Positions 31,344-40,950 of a stretch of 43,523 nt of DNA are shown here, in pieces (the stretch's first letter is position 1; the number at the start of each line of letters is the position of its first letter). A program made the translations under genes and the position numbers. This DNA is from Neoroseomonas marina (GTDB lineage: Bacteria > Pseudomonadota > Alphaproteobacteria > Acetobacterales > Acetobacteraceae). The notes below the pieces were generated by a model, which was given only the letters and a program-made list of their open reading frames with translations, was not told where the DNA came from and made no database searches. The DNA is taken from the NCBI RefSeq assembly GCF_012927745.1, contig NZ_JABBKX010000016.1, forward strand, positions 1 through 43,523, read 5' to 3'.

Positions 31344-32165
31344 ATGAGCGCGGCGATCGAAGGTGGAGCGACGGCACCGCTGCTGCTGCGGGCGGATGAT
31401 TCGGGCGGGGTGACGGTGCTCACGCTCAACCGCCCGGCGGCGCGCAACAGCCTCTCGCTCCAGATGCTCGAGACGCTGGAGAACGCGCTCGCCGCGATCG
31501 GGGAGGATGCCTCGGTCCGCTGCGTGGTGCTCGCGGCGAACGGCCCCGCCTTCTGCGCCGGGCACGACCTGCGCGAGATCACCGCCCATCGCGCCGACAC
31601 GGATGGCGGGCGCGGCTTCTTCGACCGCACCATGCAGGCCTGTGCGCGGGTGATGCAGGCGATCGTCGGCCTGCCGCAGCCGGTCATCGCCGCGGTGCAG
31701 GGCGTGGCGACGGCCGCGGGCTGCCAGCTGGTCGCGACCTGCGACCTCGCGGTCGCGGCTGAGGGCGCGCGCTTCTGCACGCCGGGGGTCGATATCGGGC
31801 TGTTCTGCTCGACGCCGGCCGTGGCGCTGGCGCGCGCCGTGCCGCGGAAATCGGCGATGGAGATGCTGCTGCTCGGCGACATGATCGAGGCGCAGGACGC
31901 CTTCCGCATCGGCCTGGTGAACCGCGTGGTGCCGGCCGATCGCGTGATGGAAACGGCGCTCGCGCTCGCCGGGCGGGTCGCGGCGCGCTCCGCGCTCACG
32001 GTGCGGATGGGCAAGAAGGGCTTCTACGAGCAGGTGGACCTGCCGCTGCAGGAGGCCTATGCCCGCGCCGCCTGCGTGATGACCGAGAACCTGATGGCGC
32101 GCGACGCGGCCGAAGGGATCGGCGCCTTCCTCGAGAAGCGCCGGCCGGTCTGGGAAGATCGCTGA
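31344..32165 (+). CDS. Enoyl-CoA hydratase/isomerase family protein
   Basis: Crotonase-fold enzyme of 273 residues acting on acyl-CoA thioesters. TLNRPAARNSLS is the CoA-binding start of the fold, FCAGHDLREI gives the first oxyanion-hole segment, and AAVQGVATAAGCQLVATCDLAVAA the second. The catalytic Glu pair of classical hydratases is not clear: VDIGLFCSTP replaces the usual PExxLG..P region, so it may be an isomerase, hydrolase or other crotonase (it resembles the mitochondrial ECHDC3 type). ATG 31344 follows GGACGAAGGACG. Ten bases separate its stop from the acyl-CoA synthetase start, so the two likely serve one acyl-CoA pathway. Confidence 0.88.
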   Translation: MSAAIEGGATAPLLLRADDSGGVTVLTLNRPAARNSLSLQMLETLENALAAIGEDASVRCVVLAANGPAFCAGHDLREITAHRADTDGGRGFFDRTMQACARVMQAIVGLPQPVIAAVQGVATAAGCQLVATCDLAVAAEGARFCTPGVDIGLFCSTPAVALARAVPRKSAMEMLLLGDMIEAQDAFRIGLVNRVVPADRVMETALALAGRVAARSALTVRMGKKGFYEQVDLPLQEAYARAACVMTENLMARDAAEGIGAFLEKRRPVWEDR

Positions 32166-32175
32166 GGGACGACAC

Positions 32176-33801
32176 ATGGCCGACTACGAGACGGGTCTCG
32201 CGCAGAACGCGGCGAACCACCAGCCGCTCACCCCGCTGCTGTTCATGGAACGCGCCGCGCAGGTCTATCCGGACCAGCCCGCGGTGGTGCATGGCGCGGT
32301 GCGGCGGACCTACCGCGAGTTGCGCGACCGCTGCGTGCGCCTGGCCTCGGCCCTGGCGAAGCGGGGCATCGGTAAGGGCGATACGGTCGCCGCGGTCCTG
32401 CCGAACATCCCCGAGATGCTGGAATGCCACTACGGCGTGCCGATGGCCGGGGCGGTGCTGAACACGATCAACACGCGGCTCGATGCCGCGACCATCGCCT
32501 ACATCCTCGACCACGGGGAGGCGAAGGCGCTGATCGTGGACAAGGAGTTCATGCCGGCCGTGCGCCTCGCGCTGGTGCAGGCCAAGGCGAAGCCGCTGGT
32601 GATCGAGGTGGACGACGCGCTGGTCCCCGCCGCCGCGAAGACCGAGACTTTGGGCGGCATGGGCTACGAGGCGCTGCTGTCCGAGGGCGATCCCGCCTTC
32701 GCCTGGCCGATGCCGCGCGACGAATGGGACGCGATCACGCTCAACTACACCTCCGGCACCACGGGCAAGCCGAAGGGCGTCGTCTACCATCATCGCGGGG
32801 CCTACCTTCTCGCGGTGGGCAACGTGCTGTCGGCGGAGATGGGCAAGCACCCCGTCTATCTCTGGACGCTGCCGATGTTCCACTGCAACGGCTGGTGCTT
32901 CCCCTGGACGGTCACGGCGCAGGCCGGGCTGCATGTCTGCCTGCGCGCGGTGCGCGGGCCGGACATGTGGCGGCTGATGGCCGGTGAGGGTGTGACCAAC
33001 ATGTGCGGCGCGCCGATCGTGATGTCGACGCTGCTCAACACGCCGGAGGGCGAGAAGCGCGCCCTGCCGCACCAGGTGAAGTTCATCGTCGCCGGCGCGC
33101 CGCCGCCCGAGGCGGTGCTCGCCGCCATGAAGGCCGCGGGCTTCGCGGTCTGCCACGTCTATGGGCTGACCGAGGTCTACGGCCCCTCGGTGGTGAACGA
33201 GTGGCATCAGGACTGGAATGCGAAGCCCGCGTCCGAGCAGGCGGCGCTGATGGCGCGGCAGGGCGTGCGGTACCTCGCGCTCGAGGGCCTCGACGTCATG
33301 GACCCCGAGACGATGGCGCCGGTGCCGGCGGATGGCGCGACGCTCGGCGAGGTGATGATGCAGGGCAACGTGGTGATGAAGGGCTACCTGAAGGATGCGG
33401 CCGCGACCGGCTCGGCCTTCAAGGGCGGCTGGTTCCACACCGGCGACCTCGCCGTGAAGTATCCCGACGGCTACATCCAGCTGAAGGACCGCTCGAAGGA
33501 CATCATCATCTCGGGCGGCGAGAACATCAGCAGCATCGAGGTCGAGGACGCGCTCTACAAGCATCCGGCCGTCGCGGTGGTCGCCGTGGTGGCCCGGCCC
33601 GACGAGAAGTGGGGCGAGACGCCCTGCGCCTTCGTCGAGCTGAAGCCGGGCGCGAGCGCGACGGCCGAGGAGCTGATCGCGTTCTCGAAGCAGCATCTCG
33701 CGGGATACAAGGTGCCGCGCCACGTGGTCTTCGCGGAATTGCCCAAGACCTCGACGGGCAAGATCCAGAAGCACGTGCTGCGCAGCCAGGCGAAGGAATG
33801 A
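32176..33801 (+). CDS. Acyl-CoA synthetase (AMP-forming)
   Basis: Activates a carboxylic acid to its CoA thioester through an acyl-AMP; 541 residues, the length of medium/long-chain family members. The P-loop-like motif is YTSGTTGKPKGVVY at about 190-203, the substrate/AMP motif YGLTEVYGPS near 331-340, TGDLAVKYPDGYIQLKDRSKD with the A8-type hinge, GGENISSIEVE, and the C-terminal catalytic Lys in TSTGKIQKHVL. Good start at ATG 32176 with GAGGGACGACAC before it. Its stop overlaps the ATG context of the next gene (ATGA). The chain length of its acid substrate cannot be predicted reliably; the fold resembles the DMSP-lyase-pathway/medium-chain synthetases as well as fatty acid ligases. Confidence 0.9.
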   Translation: MADYETGLAQNAANHQPLTPLLFMERAAQVYPDQPAVVHGAVRRTYRELRDRCVRLASALAKRGIGKGDTVAAVLPNIPEMLECHYGVPMAGAVLNTINTRLDAATIAYILDHGEAKALIVDKEFMPAVRLALVQAKAKPLVIEVDDALVPAAAKTETLGGMGYEALLSEGDPAFAWPMPRDEWDAITLNYTSGTTGKPKGVVYHHRGAYLLAVGNVLSAEMGKHPVYLWTLPMFHCNGWCFPWTVTAQAGLHVCLRAVRGPDMWRLMAGEGVTNMCGAPIVMSTLLNTPEGEKRALPHQVKFIVAGAPPPEAVLAAMKAAGFAVCHVYGLTEVYGPSVVNEWHQDWNAKPASEQAALMARQGVRYLALEGLDVMDPETMAPVPADGATLGEVMMQGNVVMKGYLKDAAATGSAFKGGWFHTGDLAVKYPDGYIQLKDRSKDIIISGGENISSIEVEDALYKHPAVAVVAVVARPDEKWGETPCAFVELKPGASATAEELIAFSKQHLAGYKVPRHVVFAELPKTSTGKIQKHVLRSQAKE

Positions 33802-33803
33802 CG

Positions 33804-35189
33804 ATGTCGGTGGACAAGGTCCTGGCGCGCGCATCCGCGTGCCGCGTGGAATCCCGAGCGCGGTGGTTCGAACTGCTGCGCATCCCCTCGGTCTCGGCGC
33901 AGCCGAAGCATGCCGAGGATTGCCGCAAGGCGGCGGACTGGGTGCGGGCGCAACTCGCCGAGATCGGCTTCCAGGCCGCGGTGCGCGAAACCCAGGGCCA
34001 CCCGGTGGTGGTTGCGCATCACCCCGGGCCGACGGGCGGTGGGCGGCACCTGCTGTTCTACGGGCATTACGACGTACAGCCGCCGGAACCGCTCGAGCTC
34101 TGGACCAGCCCGCCCTTCTCGCCCGCGGTGACCGAGGGGCCGAACGGCCCGCGCGTGGTCGCGCGCGGCGCGGTGGACGACAAGGGCCAGACCATGACCT
34201 GGCTCGAGGCGCTGCGCTTCTGGCATGAGGTCGCGGGCGGCCCGCCCTGCCGCGTGACCGTGCTGGTCGAAGGCGAGGAGGAGATCGGGTCGCGCAACCT
34301 CGAACCCTTCCTCGAGGCCAATGCGACCGAGCTCGGCGCCGACCTCGCGGTGGTCAGCGACACCAACATGTGGGATGCGAACACGCCGGCGATCAGCACG
34401 CGGCTGCGCGGGATGCTCTACACCCAGATCGACATCACCGCGGCGAACAAGGACCTGCATTCGGGCCTGTTCGGCGGGTCGGCGCTGAATCCGATCAATC
34501 TGCTGACGCGCATCCTCGGCGATCTCAAGGACGAGAGCGGCGAGATCCTGATCCCGGGCTTCTACGACGACGTGCCGGAACTTTCGGAGGCGCAGCGGAA
34601 GCAGTGGGACGCGCTGGGCTTCGACGAGAAGGCCTTCCTTGGCGGCATCGGCCTGTCCGTCCCGGCGGGCGAGGTCGGGCGCGGCGCGCTGGAGCGGCTC
34701 TGGGCGCGGCCGACGGCCGACATCAACGGCATCTGGGGCGGCTACACGGGCGAAGGATCCAAGACCGTCATCCCGTCCGAGGCGCATGCGAAGCTGTCCT
34801 TCCGCCTGGTGCCGGGGCAGTCGCCGACCAAGGTGCTGGCGGGGCTGCGCGACTTCATCGTCGATCGCCTGCCGGACGACGCGCAGGTGAAGATCCAGGT
34901 CTTCAGCATGAGCGACGGCATCGAGGTGCCGGCCGACAGCCCCTGGGTGACCGCCGCCGCCGGCGCGCTGTCCGCGACCTTCGGGAAGGAGGCCGTGCTG
35001 ATGGGCTGCGGCGGGTCGATCCCGGTGGTCAGCATGATGAAGCGCGTCCTCGGCCTGGACAGCCTGCTGGTCGGCTTCGGCCTCGAGGACGACCAGGTGC
35101 ACAGCCCGAACGAGAAGTTCGACGTCGCCTGCTTCGAGCGCGGCATCGACAGCCACATCCGGATGCTCGCGGCGCTGGCCGAGCGCTAG
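33804..35189 (+). CDS. M20 family metallopeptidase (dipeptidase-like)
   Basis: Predicted two-zinc exopeptidase of 461 residues. Metal-site motifs are present in order: FYGHYDVQP (His), ARGAVDDKGQ (bridging Asp), EGEEEIGS (catalytic Glu and metal Glu), SDTNMW (Asp), and the late His in DQVHSPNEKF. A dimerisation domain sits in the middle after HSGLFGGSALNP. Family members cleave dipeptides or deacylate amino acids, including carnosinase- and CNDP-like enzymes. I chose ATG 33804 since AAGGA lies six bases before it; the ATG at 33798 overlaps the synthetase stop but has no spacing. No signal peptide, so cytosolic. Confidence 0.9.
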   Translation: MSVDKVLARASACRVESRARWFELLRIPSVSAQPKHAEDCRKAADWVRAQLAEIGFQAAVRETQGHPVVVAHHPGPTGGGRHLLFYGHYDVQPPEPLELWTSPPFSPAVTEGPNGPRVVARGAVDDKGQTMTWLEALRFWHEVAGGPPCRVTVLVEGEEEIGSRNLEPFLEANATELGADLAVVSDTNMWDANTPAISTRLRGMLYTQIDITAANKDLHSGLFGGSALNPINLLTRILGDLKDESGEILIPGFYDDVPELSEAQRKQWDALGFDEKAFLGGIGLSVPAGEVGRGALERLWARPTADINGIWGGYTGEGSKTVIPSEAHAKLSFRLVPGQSPTKVLAGLRDFIVDRLPDDAQVKIQVFSMSDGIEVPADSPWVTAAAGALSATFGKEAVLMGCGGSIPVVSMMKRVLGLDSLLVGFGLEDDQVHSPNEKFDVACFERGIDSHIRMLAALAER

Positions 35190-35206
35190 AGCCGCAAGGA
35201 GGCTTC

Positions 35207-36136
35207 GTGAACGAGGATCCCTACGCGGTCCTGGGCGTCAAGCGCGACGCCAGCCAGGACGAGATCCGCAAGGCCTACCGGGCGCTCGCCCGCAAGCTGC
35301 ACCCGGACCTCAATCCGGGCGACAAGGCGGCGGAGGAGAAGTTCAAGGCCGTCTCCGCCGCGAACGACATCGTGGGCGACCCGGAGAAGCGCGCCCGCTT
35401 CGACCGCGGCGAGATCGACGCCGCGGGCAATGAGCGTCCGCCGCAGCCGCCGCCGGGCTGGTATCGCGACCATGCCGCCGGTGCGGGCGCCTACGCCAAC
35501 GATGCCGGCTACGCCGACATGATGGACGAGGACGAGCTGCTCGGCGCGCTGTTCGGGCGCGGGCGGCGGCGTGGCGCGTCCGGCGGGGCGCAGTTCCGCA
35601 TGCAGGGCGGGGACATCCATGCGGGGCTCGACATCGATTTCCTCGATGCGGTGAATGGTGGGACGAAGCGCGTCACGCTGCCGGACGGGAGCACGGTGGA
35701 CGTCACGATCCCGCCGGGCACGCGGGAGGGCCAGGTGCTGCGGCTGCGGGGGAAGGGTTCGCCCGGCCTTGGCGGCGGGCCGGCCGGCGACCTGCTGGTG
35801 GAGATCGGCATCGGGGAACATCGCCATTACACGCGGCGCGACGACGACATCCTGCTCGACCTGCCGGTGACGCTGCCCGAGGCGGTGCTCGGCGGGAAGA
35901 TCGAGGTGCCGACGCCAGCCGGAGCGGTGATGGTCTCGGTGCCGAAGGGGTCGAACACCGGGACGGTGCTGCGGCTGAAGGGGCGCGGCGCGAAGCGGAA
36001 GGACGGCACTCGGGGCGATGCTTTCGTCACGCTGCGCATCGTGCTGCCCGATGCGCCGGATGCGGCGCTCGAGGCCTTCGCGGAAGGCTGGGCGGCAGGC
36101 AAGGCGCAGAACCCGCGCGAGGGCATGGAGAGCTGA
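35207..36136 (+). CDS. cbpA: CbpA-like DnaJ co-chaperone
   Basis: Hsp40 of 309 residues. The J-domain covers about residues 5-68 with HPD at 32-34 (KLHPDLNPG), which stimulates DnaK ATPase. A Pro/Gly-rich linker follows, then the C-terminal peptide-binding domains (GDIHAGLDIDFLDAVNGGTKRV, GSTVDVTIPPGTREGQVLRLRGKG, LDLPVTLPEAVLGGKIEVPTPAG). There is no CxxCxGxG zinc-finger domain, so it is CbpA-type and not DnaJ. GTG 35207 follows AAGGAGG with six bases of spacing. It is followed after one base by its modulator gene cbpM, the standard arrangement. Confidence 0.9.
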   Translation: MNEDPYAVLGVKRDASQDEIRKAYRALARKLHPDLNPGDKAAEEKFKAVSAANDIVGDPEKRARFDRGEIDAAGNERPPQPPPGWYRDHAAGAGAYANDAGYADMMDEDELLGALFGRGRRRGASGGAQFRMQGGDIHAGLDIDFLDAVNGGTKRVTLPDGSTVDVTIPPGTREGQVLRLRGKGSPGLGGGPAGDLLVEIGIGEHRHYTRRDDDILLDLPVTLPEAVLGGKIEVPTPAGAVMVSVPKGSNTGTVLRLKGRGAKRKDGTRGDAFVTLRIVLPDAPDAALEAFAEGWAAGKAQNPREGMES

Positions 36137-36137
36137 C

Positions 36138-36467
36138 ATGGCCGAGGACACCGACACCCTGCGCCGGCTGCATATCGAGGTCGCGACGATGGAACGCTGG
36201 GTCGCCGCCGGCTGGATCGCCCCGCGCGCCCCGCAGGCGCCTGGCTATACCGAGGCCGACCTGGCCCGCGCCTGCCTGATCCGCGACCTGCGCGAGGCGA
36301 TGGGCGTGAACGAGGAAGGCGTGGGCGTCGCGCTCGGCCTGCTCGACCAGATCCACGGGCTGCGACACGCGCTGCGGCGTGTGGCTGCGGCCGTGCACGG
36401 GCTGCCCGAACCGGCGCGTCAGGAGATCCTGGTCGTGCTGCGCGAACTCGACGAAGGACCGACATGA
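36138..36467 (+). CDS. cbpM: Chaperone modulator CbpM
   Basis: Small MerR-fold protein of 109 residues that binds the CbpA J-domain and inhibits its action on DnaK. The recognition is by length, position directly after cbpA, and the MerR-like pattern ([46 protein letters not shown], then a long helix [19 protein letters not shown]). ATG 36138 comes one base after the cbpA stop. It ends overlapping the next gene in ATGA. A DNA-binding role is unlikely given the partner, but is formally possible. Confidence 0.85.
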   Translation: MAEDTDTLRRLHIEVATMERWVAAGWIAPRAPQAPGYTEADLARACLIRDLREAMGVNEEGVGVALGLLDQIHGLRHALRRVAAAVHGLPEPARQEILVVLRELDEGPT

Positions 36468-37366
36468 GCGCGTTTCACGGCGTCTTTCCCTATCTCGTTT
36501 CCCCCGTCGCGCCGGACGGAACCGTGCTGGAGGCGGAGCTGCGCCGCCTCGTGGACCATCTCATCGCCTCGGGCGTGCATGGGCTGACGCCGCTGGGCAG
36601 CACGGGGGAGTTCGCCTACCTGGATGCCGCGCAGCGGCGGCGGATCGTCGAGGTCGTGGTGGACCAGGCGAAGGGGCGCGTGCCCATCGTGGCCGGCGTC
36701 GCGGCGACGACGACGGCGGATGCGGTGCGCCAGACCAAGGACTATGCGGCGATCGGTGCGGACGGGATCCTCGCGATCCTCGAGGCGTATTTCCCGCTCT
36801 CGGAAGCCGCGGTCGTCGCGTATTTCACGGCCATCGCGGATGCGACCGACAAGCCCGTGGTGCTCTACACCAACCCGAACTTCCAGCGGTCGGACCTGAC
36901 GCTGCCGGCGATCGACGCGCTGTCGCGGCATCCGCGCATCGTCGGCATCAAGGATGCCTCGACCAACACGGGGCGGCTGCTGTCGATCCTCAACCGCACG
37001 GAAGGGCGGATGGAGGTCTTCGCGGCCTCGGCGCATATCCCGCTCGCGGTGATGATGATCGGCGGCAAGGGGTGGATGGCGGGGCCGGCCTGCGCGATCC
37101 CCCGCGAATCGGTGCGGCTGTACGAGTTGTGTCGCGCGGGGAAATGGGATGCGGCGCTGGCGCTGCAGCGCGCGCTGTGGCGGGTGAACGAGCTGTTCGC
37201 CGCGCATTCGCTCGCGGCCTGCATCAAGGGGGCGCTGCAGATCCAGGGCTTCGCCGTGGGCGACCCGATCGCGCCGCAGGCGCCGCTGTCGGCCGAGGGC
37301 CGCGTCGCGGTGGAAAAGGCGCTGGCGCTGGCCGCGGAGGCGCTCGCCGCCGCGCCGTCCGCGTGA
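36464..37366 (+). CDS. Dihydrodipicolinate synthase family aldolase/lyase
   Basis: TIM-barrel Schiff-base enzyme of 300 residues. GSTGEF at 45-50 is the DapA-type nucleophile-binding motif, Tyr135 in YTNPNF and the Schiff-base Lys163 in GIKDAS are present. Family members condense or cleave pyruvate-containing compounds; only some are true DapA. Several residues in the aspartate-semialdehyde pocket are not the DapA type as far as I can see, and the gene sits among chaperone and efflux genes and not lysine genes, so a catabolic role is more likely than lysine synthesis. ATG 36464 overlaps the cbpM stop, and its stop overlaps the following GTG start. Confidence 0.85.
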   Translation: MSAFHGVFPYLVSPVAPDGTVLEAELRRLVDHLIASGVHGLTPLGSTGEFAYLDAAQRRRIVEVVVDQAKGRVPIVAGVAATTTADAVRQTKDYAAIGADGILAILEAYFPLSEAAVVAYFTAIADATDKPVVLYTNPNFQRSDLTLPAIDALSRHPRIVGIKDASTNTGRLLSILNRTEGRMEVFAASAHIPLAVMMIGGKGWMAGPACAIPRESVRLYELCRAGKWDAALALQRALWRVNELFAAHSLAACIKGALQIQGFAVGDPIAPQAPLSAEGRVAVEKALALAAEALAAAPSA

Positions 37367-38538
37367 GCGCGCCGAGCCATCGGCGCCTGGCGCTGATCCT
37401 CGGCGCGCTGGCGGGGATCGGGCCCTTCTCGATCGACATGTACCTGCCGGCGCTGCCGGATATCGGCACGTCGCTCGCGGCACCCGCGGGGCAGGTGCAG
37501 GGGACGCTGGCGATCTACTTCCTGGGGCTCGCCTTCGGGCAGGTGCTCTACGGGCCGCTGTCGGACCGGCATGGGCGGCGGCGGCCGCTCTTCGTGGGCC
37601 TCGGGCTCTATACCGTGGCGGCGGTGGCCTGCGCGCTGGCGCCTGACATCCAGGTGCTGACCGCCGCACGGCTGTTCCAGGCGCTGGGCGGCTGCGCGGG
37701 AATGGTGATCGCGCGCGCCGTGGTGCGCGACGTGACCGATGAGCGCGGCGCGGTACGGCTGATGGCGCAGCTCATGCTCGTCATGGGCGTCGCGCCGATC
37801 ATCGCGCCCGTGATCGGCGGGGCGCTGCTGCCGGTGTTCGGCTGGCGGGGCATCTTCTGGCTACTCGCGGGGTATGGCGCGACGATGCTGGCGGTGATCG
37901 CGCTGTTGCTGCCGGAAACGCTGGAGCCCGCGCGGCGGCGGCGGGAAGGCGTGATCGCGGTGATCCGCGTCTGGGGCGGGCTCGTCGCCGACCGGCGCTT
38001 CATGGGGTATGCGCTGACGGGCGGGTTCATCATCGGGGGGATGTTCGCCTACATCAGCGGCTCGCCCTTCGTGTTCATGGAACTGCACGGCGTGCCGTCC
38101 TCGCAGTACGGCTTCTACTTCGGGGCCAATGCGCTCGGCATCATGGTGGCGGGGCAGGTGGTCGGGAGGTTGGCGCAGCGCATTGCGCCGGCGCGGCTGC
38201 TGCCGGTGGTGATCTGGGTGCCCTTCGTCGCGGGTCTCGCGCTGCTCGCCGTCACGGCGACGGGCGTCGGCGGCTTCCCGGGGCTGCTCGTAACGTTGTT
38301 CTGCTACATCGCGATGATCGGGGCGGTGATGCCGCTGACCGTGGCGCTGGCCATGGGGCCGCATGGATCGGTGGCGGGCAGTGCGTCCGCGCTGATGGGG
38401 ACGCTGCAGTTCGGGATCGGGGCGAGCGTGGGGGCGGTGCTCGGCGTGCTGCAGGACGGGACGGCGGTGCCGATGGCGGCGGTGATCGCGGGGTGCGGGG
38501 TGGCGGGGTGGACGGCGCTGCGGGCGTTGGCACACTAG
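37363..38538 (+). CDS. Bcr/CflA-family multidrug efflux MFS transporter
   Basis: Inner-membrane H+ antiporter of 391 residues with 12 predicted helices. The Bcr/CflA start is recognisable: [16 protein letters not shown] in helix 1, then MFS motif [14 protein letters not shown] in the loop between helices 2 and 3, and motif C-like [15 protein letters not shown] in helix 5. Family members export drugs such as bicyclomycin, sulphonamide or chloramphenicol, or metabolites. GTG 37363 overlaps the DHDPS-family gene's stop as GTGA, so it is the last gene of the plus-strand run; export of that enzyme's product is possible but unsupported. Confidence 0.9.
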   Translation: MSAPSHRRLALILGALAGIGPFSIDMYLPALPDIGTSLAAPAGQVQGTLAIYFLGLAFGQVLYGPLSDRHGRRRPLFVGLGLYTVAAVACALAPDIQVLTAARLFQALGGCAGMVIARAVVRDVTDERGAVRLMAQLMLVMGVAPIIAPVIGGALLPVFGWRGIFWLLAGYGATMLAVIALLLPETLEPARRRREGVIAVIRVWGGLVADRRFMGYALTGGFIIGGMFAYISGSPFVFMELHGVPSSQYGFYFGANALGIMVAGQVVGRLAQRIAPARLLPVVIWVPFVAGLALLAVTATGVGGFPGLLVTLFCYIAMIGAVMPLTVALAMGPHGSVAGSASALMGTLQFGIGASVGAVLGVLQDGTAVPMAAVIAGCGVAGWTALRALAH

Positions 38539-38564
38539 GCGGCGGATGTCGTGAGGTCACGGAC

Positions 38565-39182
38565 ATGGCGGTGATCGTTAGAAAGTCCGTGGAACCTCGC
38601 TATGTCCCGGACATCCACTTGCTGCCGGAGGACGAGAAGTTCTTCATCACGCGGGAGCCGCGCCCATACACACTGCCACGCTATGATCCGGAAGAATTTC
38701 CAAAGCGGGTCCAATTCACGAGCGCACACAAGACTATTCCCGACTTCGTCCCGATCCACGGCCGCCTGAGCGTTTCTCCTGAGGCTAAGGCCCTGATCGA
38801 GGAGTTCGAACCCGGCATTCACCAGTTTCTCCCGGTCGAGATCGAACGCAGGCGTAGCACGCGGCCCATCTATCGCCTCGACGGGCGCGTTCTCGATACG
38901 CCCTACTACGTCTTCTTTCCGCAGGTGATGCTGGACGCCGTCTGGGTTGAGCGGTCCGAAGTGGCTGTCCGTCCGAGATTGCATGGACCGCCCAGCGTAA
39001 ATCCCAAATCCTCCCGCGATCTAGACAAGCTGGTGCTGCACCGGGAAATCGTCGCCGGCCACCATGTATGGCGCGGGCACTATCAATGTCACATGGATCT
39101 GTTCTTCTCGAACGCCCTAGCTCACGAGATCGAAAAGCGTCGCTTGCGCAAGCTGAATTTCGTACCGCTCCAGGAAGCCTGA
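38565..39182 (+). CDS. Imm11 (DUF1629)-like protein, probably acquired
   Basis: A 205-residue soluble protein with the Imm11/DUF1629 pattern: SVSPEAKALIEEFEPGIHQF followed by PVEI, a central DTPYYVFFPQVMLDAV, and the C-terminal REIVAGHHVWRG with FFSNALAHEIEKRRLRKLNF. Imm11 domains are found among immunity proteins to polymorphic toxins, but many members have no proven toxin; none is seen next to this gene. Base and codon use differ from the neighbours: line 38581-38640 has 35 G+C in 60 against 48 in 60 just upstream, with AGA, ATT and CTA codons that are rare elsewhere. ATG 38565 follows GAGG. A solitary acquired immunity-type gene is the most likely reading. Confidence 0.72.
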   Translation: MAVIVRKSVEPRYVPDIHLLPEDEKFFITREPRPYTLPRYDPEEFPKRVQFTSAHKTIPDFVPIHGRLSVSPEAKALIEEFEPGIHQFLPVEIERRRSTRPIYRLDGRVLDTPYYVFFPQVMLDAVWVERSEVAVRPRLHGPPSVNPKSSRDLDKLVLHREIVAGHHVWRGHYQCHMDLFFSNALAHEIEKRRLRKLNFVPLQEA

Positions 39183-39207
39183 CGCGCCCAGTGCCAGGTG
39201 AAGGGTC

Positions 39208-39266
39208 CCAAAGGCCTATCGGCCTTTGGCGGGGTGAGGTGCGGAAAGGGGCGGCGCCCCTCTCCG
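39208..39266 (-). repeat. Two-hairpin intergenic repeat, copy 3 (diverged)
   Basis: Same layout as copies 1 and 2 on the minus strand: CCAAAGGCC/GGCCTTTGG (plus-strand 39208-39216 and 39221-39229, loop TATC) and a G/C hairpin (39242-39252 and 39256-39266, with one mismatched pair). The GGAAACCGATACC tail is missing. It lies between the convergent Imm11-like and TPP-enzyme genes. Confidence 0.7.
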
Positions 39267-39273
39267 GTCCCGT

Positions 39274-40950
39274 TTACTGCCGCGCCCGCTCCGCGTGCTT
39301 CCCCATGGTCGCGTACGGCGCGTAGGGCGGCACTGCCCCGATCGCGCGCATGTCGACTTCCACCAGCGCCGGTCCCTTCACCGCCAGCGCCTGCGCCAGC
39401 ACCGTGCCGACCTCCTCGGCGCTCGACACCTTGAAGAAGGGCAGCCCGGCGAGCGCCGCGAGTCCCTGCAGGTCCGGCGTCAGGAGGTCGTGGCCGAACT
39501 GGCGGCCATCGGCGACCGCGTCCTGGATGTGGCGGATGACGCCGTAGCCGCCGTCGTTCATCACCATGGTGACGAGGTCGGGCTTTTCCTGCGCGACGGT
39601 CCAGAGTTCGCACATGCCGAGCGAGAAGCCGCCATCGCCGCACATCGCGACGGTCTTGCGCCCCTGTGCCGCGATGGATGCGCCGATGCCGAGCGCGAGG
39701 CCCGGCCCGATCGCCGCACCGACCGGATAGACCGAGTTGCGCGGGTCGGTGATGGGGAAGATGCGGTTGCCCCAGGTGGAGTTGGAGATGGTGATGTCGC
39801 GCACCCAGACGCCGTCGCGCGGCAGGGCGGCGCGGATGGCGTCGGGGAAGGGCGCGTAGGGGCCGAGGGTGGCGAGGTATTCCTCTCGCGCACGCGCCTT
39901 CATCGCCCCGAAGTCCGCGGCGAAGCCCGGATCGACCGAGGCCTTGCCGGCCAGGCGGTCCGCAATGCCGGCCATCGCGAGGCCCGCGTCGCCATGGACG
40001 AACAGGCTGTTCGGATAGGTTCGCCCATTCGCCGTCGCGTCGCAGTCCACATGGATCAGCGTCTTCGGCAGCTTCATGGAGAAGTCGCCGGTCTCATGCC
40101 CGCGCAGGCGGGATCCGACGACGAGCATCGCGTCCACGCTGCCGTAGAAGTCCTGCACGCGCGGCGATCCGTTGCCGTGCAGGCCGCCCAAGGTCATCGG
40201 ATGGTCCTCGGGGATGGTGCCGCGGCCATTCCACGACGACACCGCGCCGAAGCCGAGGTCCATCAGCCGCAGCGCCGCATCCCGCGCCTGCTTCGCGCCA
40301 TTGCCGAGCCACAGCATCGGGCGCTTCGCGGTGGCGAGGATCTCGGCCGCCGCGTCGAGTTCCGCGGGGTTGGGCGGCAGCGGCGCGGCGATGGGCAGGG
40401 CAAGCGCATCGAGGCCGGCGGGACGGGCGATGGGCGCGCGCTGGAGGTCGATCGGGATCTCGACGGAGACCGGCCCGCGCGGGGCGGAGAGCGCCTCGGC
40501 CGCGGCGCGAACCAGCACGCCGAAGGCCTCGTTCGCGGTGCGGACGCGGTAGGCGGCCTTGCAGGCGGCGGCGAGCATCGCGGTCTGGCCCGGCACGTCG
40601 TGCACCGTGCCGGCGTCGCGGTCGATGTGCTTCGTCGCGGTCTGGCCGGTGATGTGCAGGACGGGGCTGCCGGCGAAGCGCGCTTCCACCAGGCCGGGGA
40701 TGGCGTTCGCCATGCCGGGCCCGGTCGAGGTGAACAGCACGCCGAGATGGCCCATGACGCGGGCATAGGCGTCGGCCATGTGGGCACCGCCCATCTCGCC
40801 GCGGCACATCACGTAGCGCAGTGCGTTGCGCTTCCCGATGGCGTCCAGCATCGGGATGTTGTGGACCGAGACGATGCCGAAGACGGTCGAGACGCCCATG
40901 CGCGGCAGGATGTCCGCGACGAGGTCGGCGACCGTGTACTGACTTTCCAT
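39274..40950 (-). CDS. Thiamine pyrophosphate-dependent enzyme (acetolactate synthase-like)
   Basis: TPP enzyme of the acetohydroxyacid synthase/decarboxylase family, 558 residues in the usual three-domain layout. Glu52 in CRGEMGGAHMADAYAR is the cofactor-activating Glu; STGPGMANAIPGLVEA is the typical first-domain end; the TPP/Mg motif runs from GDGG at 438 to ND at 465-466 (MNDGGYG). It lacks a clear herbicide-site or FAD hallmark and has no small regulatory subunit gene beside it, so it is likely not the biosynthetic IlvB but a relative such as a benzoylformate-, sulfoacetaldehyde- or glyoxylate-type enzyme. ATG 40950 is supported by a weak GGGGAACG upstream. No operon partner is evident. 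Confidence 0.86.
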   Translation of the reverse strand: MESQYTVADLVADILPRMGVSTVFGIVSVHNIPMLDAIGKRNALRYVMCRGEMGGAHMADAYARVMGHLGVLFTSTGPGMANAIPGLVEARFAGSPVLHITGQTATKHIDRDAGTVHDVPGQTAMLAAACKAAYRVRTANEAFGVLVRAAAEALSAPRGPVSVEIPIDLQRAPIARPAGLDALALPIAAPLPPNPAELDAAAEILATAKRPMLWLGNGAKQARDAALRLMDLGFGAVSSWNGRGTIPEDHPMTLGGLHGNGSPRVQDFYGSVDAMLVVGSRLRGHETGDFSMKLPKTLIHVDCDATANGRTYPNSLFVHGDAGLAMAGIADRLAGKASVDPGFAADFGAMKARAREEYLATLGPYAPFPDAIRAALPRDGVWVRDITISNSTWGNRIFPITDPRNSVYPVGAAIGPGLALGIGASIAAQGRKTVAMCGDGGFSLGMCELWTVAQEKPDLVTMVMNDGGYGVIRHIQDAVADGRQFGHDLLTPDLQGLAALAGLPFFKVSSAEEVGTVLAQALAVKGPALVEVDMRAIGAVPPYAPYATMGKHAERARQ

